9,349 nt of DNA. It comes from an uncultured Propionibacteriaceae bacterium (lineage in GTDB: Bacteria > Actinomycetota > Actinomycetes > Propionibacteriales > Propionibacteriaceae). Under the pieces are notes generated by a model. It was not told the DNA's origin. It made no database searches and worked only from the letters and a program-made list of their open reading frames with translations. This document shows, piece after piece, positions 6,318-9,349 of this stretch; position 1 is the stretch's first letter; every line of letters starts with the position of its first letter. The translations under genes were made by a program, and so were the position numbers. The DNA is taken from positions 1 through 9,349 of the forward strand of contig CALMAD010000129.1 in NCBI GenBank assembly GCA_937859105.1, read 5' to 3'.

Positions 6318-7316
6318 ATGACAACGACCCAGCCGTCCACCCGCCTCCACCACCCACCGCGGCCCGCGGCCCACCCGGCGTCCGCCGGCGCCGACGTGGT
6401 CACGCTCACCGGCGTCCGGCGCACGTACGGCGCCCGCCGCGGCCTCGGGCTCGGCAAGGCCGCGGGCGGCTTCGAGGCCGTCCGCGGGGTCGACCTGACG
6501 ATCCGCCGCGGCGAGGTGTACGCCCTGCTCGGCACGAACGGGGCGGGCAAGACCTCGACCGTCGAGCTGATCGAGGGGCTCGGCGCCCCGTCGGCCGGCA
6601 CGATCCGCGTGTTCGGGCTCGACCCGATCGCCGACCGCGCCCGCGTCCGGCCGCGCACCGGCGTCGTGCTGCAGGAGTCGGGCTTCCCCGCCACCCTGAC
6701 CGTGCGCGAGGTGGCCCGCATGTGGGCCGGCACGCTCACCGACCCGCGGGCGATCGACAACATGCTCGCCGACGTCGACCTTGCCGGCCGCGCGGGCACC
6801 GCGGTGCAGAGCCTGTCGGGCGGCGAAAAGCGCCGGCTCGACGTCGGCCTCGGCATTCTCGGGCGCCCCGAGCTGCTGGTGCTCGACGAGCCCACCACGG
6901 GCCTCGACCCCGAGTCGCGGCGCCGCATCTGGCACCTCATCGAGGGCATGGTCGCGCACGGCACGACCGTGCTGCTCACCACCCACTACCTCGAAGAGGC
7001 CGAACGCCTCGCCGACCGGATCGCGATCATGCACGCCGGACGCATCGTCACCGAGGGCACGCTCGACGACATCGTCGCCGGGACGCCCGCCTCCATCACC
7101 TTCCGCCGGCCCGACCGCCTCGACCCGGCCACCCTCGACCTGCCGGGCGCCTCGGTCACGGTGGGCGACCTCGTCTCCATCGAGACCCGGACGCTGCAGG
7201 CCACCCTCGCCCGCGTGCTGGCCTGGGCGGGCGACGAGACGCTGCCCGGTCTGACCGCCACCCCCGCCTCGCTCGAAAGTGTGTTTCTCGCCATCGCGAG
7301 CGGAGGCGTCCGATGA
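6318..7316 (+). CDS. DrrA-like ABC exporter ATP-binding protein
   Basis: A 332-residue ATPase of the ABC-2/daunorubicin-resistance (CcmA) group, which drives export of drugs or lipids through a separate permease. Walker A GTNGAGKT lies at 72-79, the Q-loop at Gln in VVLQESGFPATLTVRE, the signature LSGGEKRR at 166-173, Walker B LLVLDE at 186-191 followed by PTTGLDP, and the switch His223. The C-terminal 90 residues (about 245-332, ending PASLESVFLAIASGG) form the DrrA-type extension. Between the A-loop Tyr37 and the AVRGVDL strand there is a Gly/Arg-rich insert of about 13 residues. ATG 6318 is preferred over the TTG at 6306 four codons upstream; GGAG lies very close to the ATG. The gene is divergent from the importer operon and its stop lies in an ATGA overlapping a possible start of the permease. 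Confidence 0.93.
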   Translation: MTTTQPSTRLHHPPRPAAHPASAGADVVTLTGVRRTYGARRGLGLGKAAGGFEAVRGVDLTIRRGEVYALLGTNGAGKTSTVELIEGLGAPSAGTIRVFGLDPIADRARVRPRTGVVLQESGFPATLTVREVARMWAGTLTDPRAIDNMLADVDLAGRAGTAVQSLSGGEKRRLDVGLGILGRPELLVLDEPTTGLDPESRRRIWHLIEGMVAHGTTVLLTTHYLEEAERLADRIAIMHAGRIVTEGTLDDIVAGTPASITFRRPDRLDPATLDLPGASVTVGDLVSIETRTLQATLARVLAWAGDETLPGLTATPASLESVFLAIASGGVR

Positions 7317-7390
7317 GCGCGGAGGGCCGGCCGCCCGGCCGGACCGCCTCCGCGCAGCCAACCCCCGCCGACCACCCCGAAGGAGCCCTG

Positions 7391-8254
7391 ATGTCCACGA
7401 ACACGATCGTCCCTGCCGCCACCGACAGCTTTTCCGCCAGCCCCCGTGCGCCCCGCACCGGCGACGACCGGCCCGGGCGGCGTCCGAGCGCACTCAGGCG
7501 GTTCGGCGCGCTGGTGCGCGCCGAGGCGACGATCCTGCTGCGCAACAAGACCGCGATGTTCACCGCGGTGCTGATGCCCCCGATGATGGCGGTCATGCTC
7601 CTGCAGCTGGGGCAGCGTTCGGGCGCCCTCGGCAGCGTCCTCGTCATGGTGCTGCTCGGCACCGGGCTGCTGTTCGTCGTGTACTACACGATGGTGACGT
7701 CCCTGGTCGCGCGGCGGGAACAACTCGTGCTCAAGCGGCTGCGCACCGGCGAGGCGACGACGCTGGAGATCCTGCTCGCCCCGGCCGTGCCCCTATGGGC
7801 GCTGCTGACGATCGAGACGGGGATGGGCGTCGCGCTGGCGTCCGCGGCGTTGGGCGCCGTACCGGTGCATCCGTGGGCGCTCGTGCCGGCGGTCGTCCTG
7901 GGGTCGGCGGCCTGGACGGCGCTGGCCGTCTGGTCGGCGAACTTCACCCGGACCGTCGAGTCCGCCCAGCTGACCACCATGCCCGCGATCCTGATCACGC
8001 TGCTGTTCTCCGGGTTCTCCCTGCCGCTGGACGCCTTCCCGGACGTCGTCCAGCGCCTCGCGCACGCCCTGCCGCTGACGCCAGTGGTGGACCTCGTGAA
8101 GCTGGCCTTCACCGGCGCCGGCACCGCCGGGACCACGCTCTCCGGCGTCGACGCGGCGCTCGGCGCGCTGGGGATGGTCATCCCGCTGGTCGCGTGGACC
8201 GCGGCCGCCCTGTGGGAGGGTGTGAGGGGCTTCCGCTGGGAGCCGCGCAGTTGA
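7391..8254 (+). CDS. ABC-2 type exporter permease
   Basis: From ATG 7391 this is a 287-residue membrane protein of the ABC-2 (DrrB-like) family and the obvious partner of the ATPase upstream. A hydrophilic N-terminus of about 45 residues is followed by an amphipathic LRRFGALVRAEATILLRNKT connecting segment. Six hydrophobic segments then lie at about 54-72, 78-102, 122-148, 155-178, 190-208 and 255-277. The sequence SGFSLPLDAFPDVVQRLAHALPLTPVVD is the conserved ABC-2 region before the last helix. ATG 7391 has AAGGAG 5 nt upstream. An in-frame ATG at 7313 has GGAGG 6 nt upstream and overlaps the ATPase stop as ATGA, and would add 26 Pro/Ala-rich residues. Both starts are well supplied, and 7391 is only mildly preferred. 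The exported substrate is unknown. Confidence 0.9.
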   Translation: MSTNTIVPAATDSFSASPRAPRTGDDRPGRRPSALRRFGALVRAEATILLRNKTAMFTAVLMPPMMAVMLLQLGQRSGALGSVLVMVLLGTGLLFVVYYTMVTSLVARREQLVLKRLRTGEATTLEILLAPAVPLWALLTIETGMGVALASAALGAVPVHPWALVPAVVLGSAAWTALAVWSANFTRTVESAQLTTMPAILITLLFSGFSLPLDAFPDVVQRLAHALPLTPVVDLVKLAFTGAGTAGTTLSGVDAALGALGMVIPLVAWTAAALWEGVRGFRWEPRS

Positions 8255-8257
8255 CCC

Positions 8258-8323
8258 CGTGTGCGTTTCTAGGCTGCACAATCCCCCTCAGAGTGTGGAG
8301 AACGTCGCAGAGAAACGCACACG
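8258..8323 (+). repeat. 13-bp perfect inverted repeat with extended hairpin potential between permease and kinase genes
   Basis: CGTGTGCGTTTCT at 8258-8270 and AGAAACGCACACG at 8311-8323 are exact reverse complements. Inside, after a 3-nt bulge (8271-8273), CTGC at 8274-8277 can pair with GCAG at 8307-8310, giving 17 pairs in all around a 29-nt loop. The structure starts 4 nt past the permease stop and ends 17 nt before the kinase Shine-Dalgarno. No T-run follows. It may be an operator for the partner response regulator, a terminator or attenuator, or an mRNA-stability element. The pairing is seen directly; the role is open. Confidence 0.7.
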
Positions 8324-8352
8324 CCGAGACCCGAACCGAGAGGAGGCACACG

Positions 8353-9349
8353 ATGCGAACGCCGAAGGCCACCGCCTGGGACCCGGCCGACCTGAAGCAG
8401 ACCGAGGGCTACGTCAGGTTCAGCATCCACTGGGGCTTCATTTTCGGGCCGCTGCTGTCGCTGCTGCTGCTCACCGCCGGGCCCATGTCGCTCGCGAGCC
8501 CGATCCCGTGGCTCTACCTGGCCGTGCTCACGACCGCCCTGTGGGGCGCGCTCGCCGTCCTGCACACCCGGCTCCGGGACGCCGACCTGCTGTCGGCCAG
8601 CCGCTGGGACGCCGTCGTCCGGCTCCGCGACCCGCGCCCGGCCTGGGTCGCGTGGATCGCCGGCGGCATCACGACGGCCGTCGTCGGCGCCTGGGCGACG
8701 CCGGGCTTCGGCACGATGGCCGGCGTCGTGGTCGGCCTGAACGTGGCGCTCCTGATCATGCCGCTGCTCGACCTGCCGAGCGGCGTCCCCCTCAGCCTCG
8801 TCGCCCTCGCGCTCGTGGCGGGCCACGTGGTCAGGCTCCCGTTGGAGGGGATGCCCCCCGGCGGCGCGCGGAACGTCGTCCTGGTGATCCCGACGCTCTT
8901 CGTGGGCGTCACGATGGCCCTCCTCGTGGTCTTCTCGGCGCGGATGCTGCTCAACATCCTCAAGACGACGAAGGCCCTCGACCGCGCCCGCCGCGACTCG
9001 GCGCGGCTCGCCGTCGCCGAGGAGCGGCTCCGCTTCGCCCGCGACCTCCACGACGTCTTCGGACGCACGCTCTCTGCCGTCGCCCTCAAGTCCGAACTGG
9101 CCGCCGCCCAGGCGGACCGGGGGCGTCCCGAGGCCGCCGCGACCATGCGCGAGGTCGAGTCGATCGCCACCTCGGCGCTCGACGAGGTCCGCGGCATCGT
9201 CCGGGGCTACCGCGACATCGACCTCTCCACCGAGATCGCGGGCGCGCGGTCGCTGCTGGAGGCGTCCGGCATCGGCGTGACGAGCGTCACCGACGGCGCC
9301 GGCCTGCCGGCGCCGGTGCTGCGCACGTTCGCGTGGGTCGTCCGGGAGG
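8353..9349 (+). CDS. DesK/NarL-family sensor histidine kinase, C-terminus cut by window edge
   Basis: 332 codons are visible from ATG 8353, with AGGAGG 6 nt upstream, and the frame is still open at the window end. The N-terminal half is a membrane sensor with about six hydrophobic segments (roughly 22-45, 51-71, 96-115, 119-140, 142-160 and 173-200). A short coiled linker leads to a HisKA_3 dimerisation domain: EERLRFARDLHDVFGRTLSAVALKSELAA, with the phosphoacceptor at His233. The following segment (about 290-332) is the beginning of the HATPase_c domain; its N, G1 and G2 boxes lie off the window. Kinases of this type pass phosphate to NarL/LuxR-type response regulators, usually encoded immediately downstream. 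Next to an ABC exporter they typically sense envelope stress or an antimicrobial and control the exporter genes. The ligand is not visible. The H-box has Arg where many relatives have His (DVFGRTLS versus GHxLS). Confidence 0.93.
   Translation, partial: MRTPKATAWDPADLKQTEGYVRFSIHWGFIFGPLLSLLLLTAGPMSLASPIPWLYLAVLTTALWGALAVLHTRLRDADLLSASRWDAVVRLRDPRPAWVAWIAGGITTAVVGAWATPGFGTMAGVVVGLNVALLIMPLLDLPSGVPLSLVALALVAGHVVRLPLEGMPPGGARNVVLVIPTLFVGVTMALLVVFSARMLLNILKTTKALDRARRDSARLAVAEERLRFARDLHDVFGRTLSAVALKSELAAAQADRGRPEAAATMREVESIATSALDEVRGIVRGYRDIDLSTEIAGARSLLEASGIGVTSVTDGAGLPAPVLRTFAWVVRE

Noticed and set aside
6048..7493. Minus-strand 481-codon frame opposite the exporter ATPase
   Set aside because: Gly/Arg-rich shadow frame; the plus strand has all ABC ATPase motifs in order.
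8269..9051. Minus-strand 260-codon frame opposite the histidine kinase
   Set aside because: Charged, repeat-like antisense translation; the plus strand has membrane segments and an H-box.

Overview
The window is high-GC DNA (roughly 70% or more by eye). Genes are tightly packed, G/C dominates third codon positions, and there are several 4-nt ATGA/GTGA start-stop overlaps. Together with a type II NADH dehydrogenase, a DtxR/IdeR-like box and a DrrA-type ABC exporter next to a DesK-type histidine kinase, this suggests an actinobacterium. The genus cannot be resolved from sequence alone. No RNA genes, insertion sequences or CRISPR arrays were seen. Ten genes fill the window; the two at its ends are cut by the window edge.

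Left and middle part (1-6031), all on the minus strand, in order of transcription: an OpuC/ProU-type compatible-solute importer (ATPase 6031-5213, permease 5216-4458, permease 4461-3796, substrate-binding lipoprotein 3757-2840), then an HxlR/DUF24 regulator with an N-terminal cysteine (2843-2460), then an NmrA/QorB-like NAD(P)-binding reductase (2463-1612). Every junction except the 38-nt gap before the binding protein is a 4-nt overlap, so the six genes look like one translationally coupled operon. After a 177-bp gap with a GC-rich hairpin, an iron-box-like palindrome and a second palindrome comes ndh (1434 to beyond base 1), a membrane-associated type II NADH dehydrogenase.

A 286-bp divergent intergenic region (6032-6317) separates this operon from a plus-strand cluster: DrrA-like ABC ATPase (6318-7316), ABC-2 permease (7391-8254, or from 7313) and a DesK/NarL-family sensor histidine kinase (8353 to beyond 9349). 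The likely reading is a drug or lipid exporter with its own two-component system, the response regulator lying past the right edge. The divergent region carries a palindrome near the importer operon, a second inverted repeat near the exporter promoter, and a possible 32-codon leader ORF.

The gene families are all familiar. The less ordinary points are the redox regulator/reductase pair coupled to the tail of an osmolyte-importer operon, a perfect 13-bp inverted repeat with further pairing between permease and kinase, and a strand-biased, heavily repeated octamer GGCGTCCG across the window.
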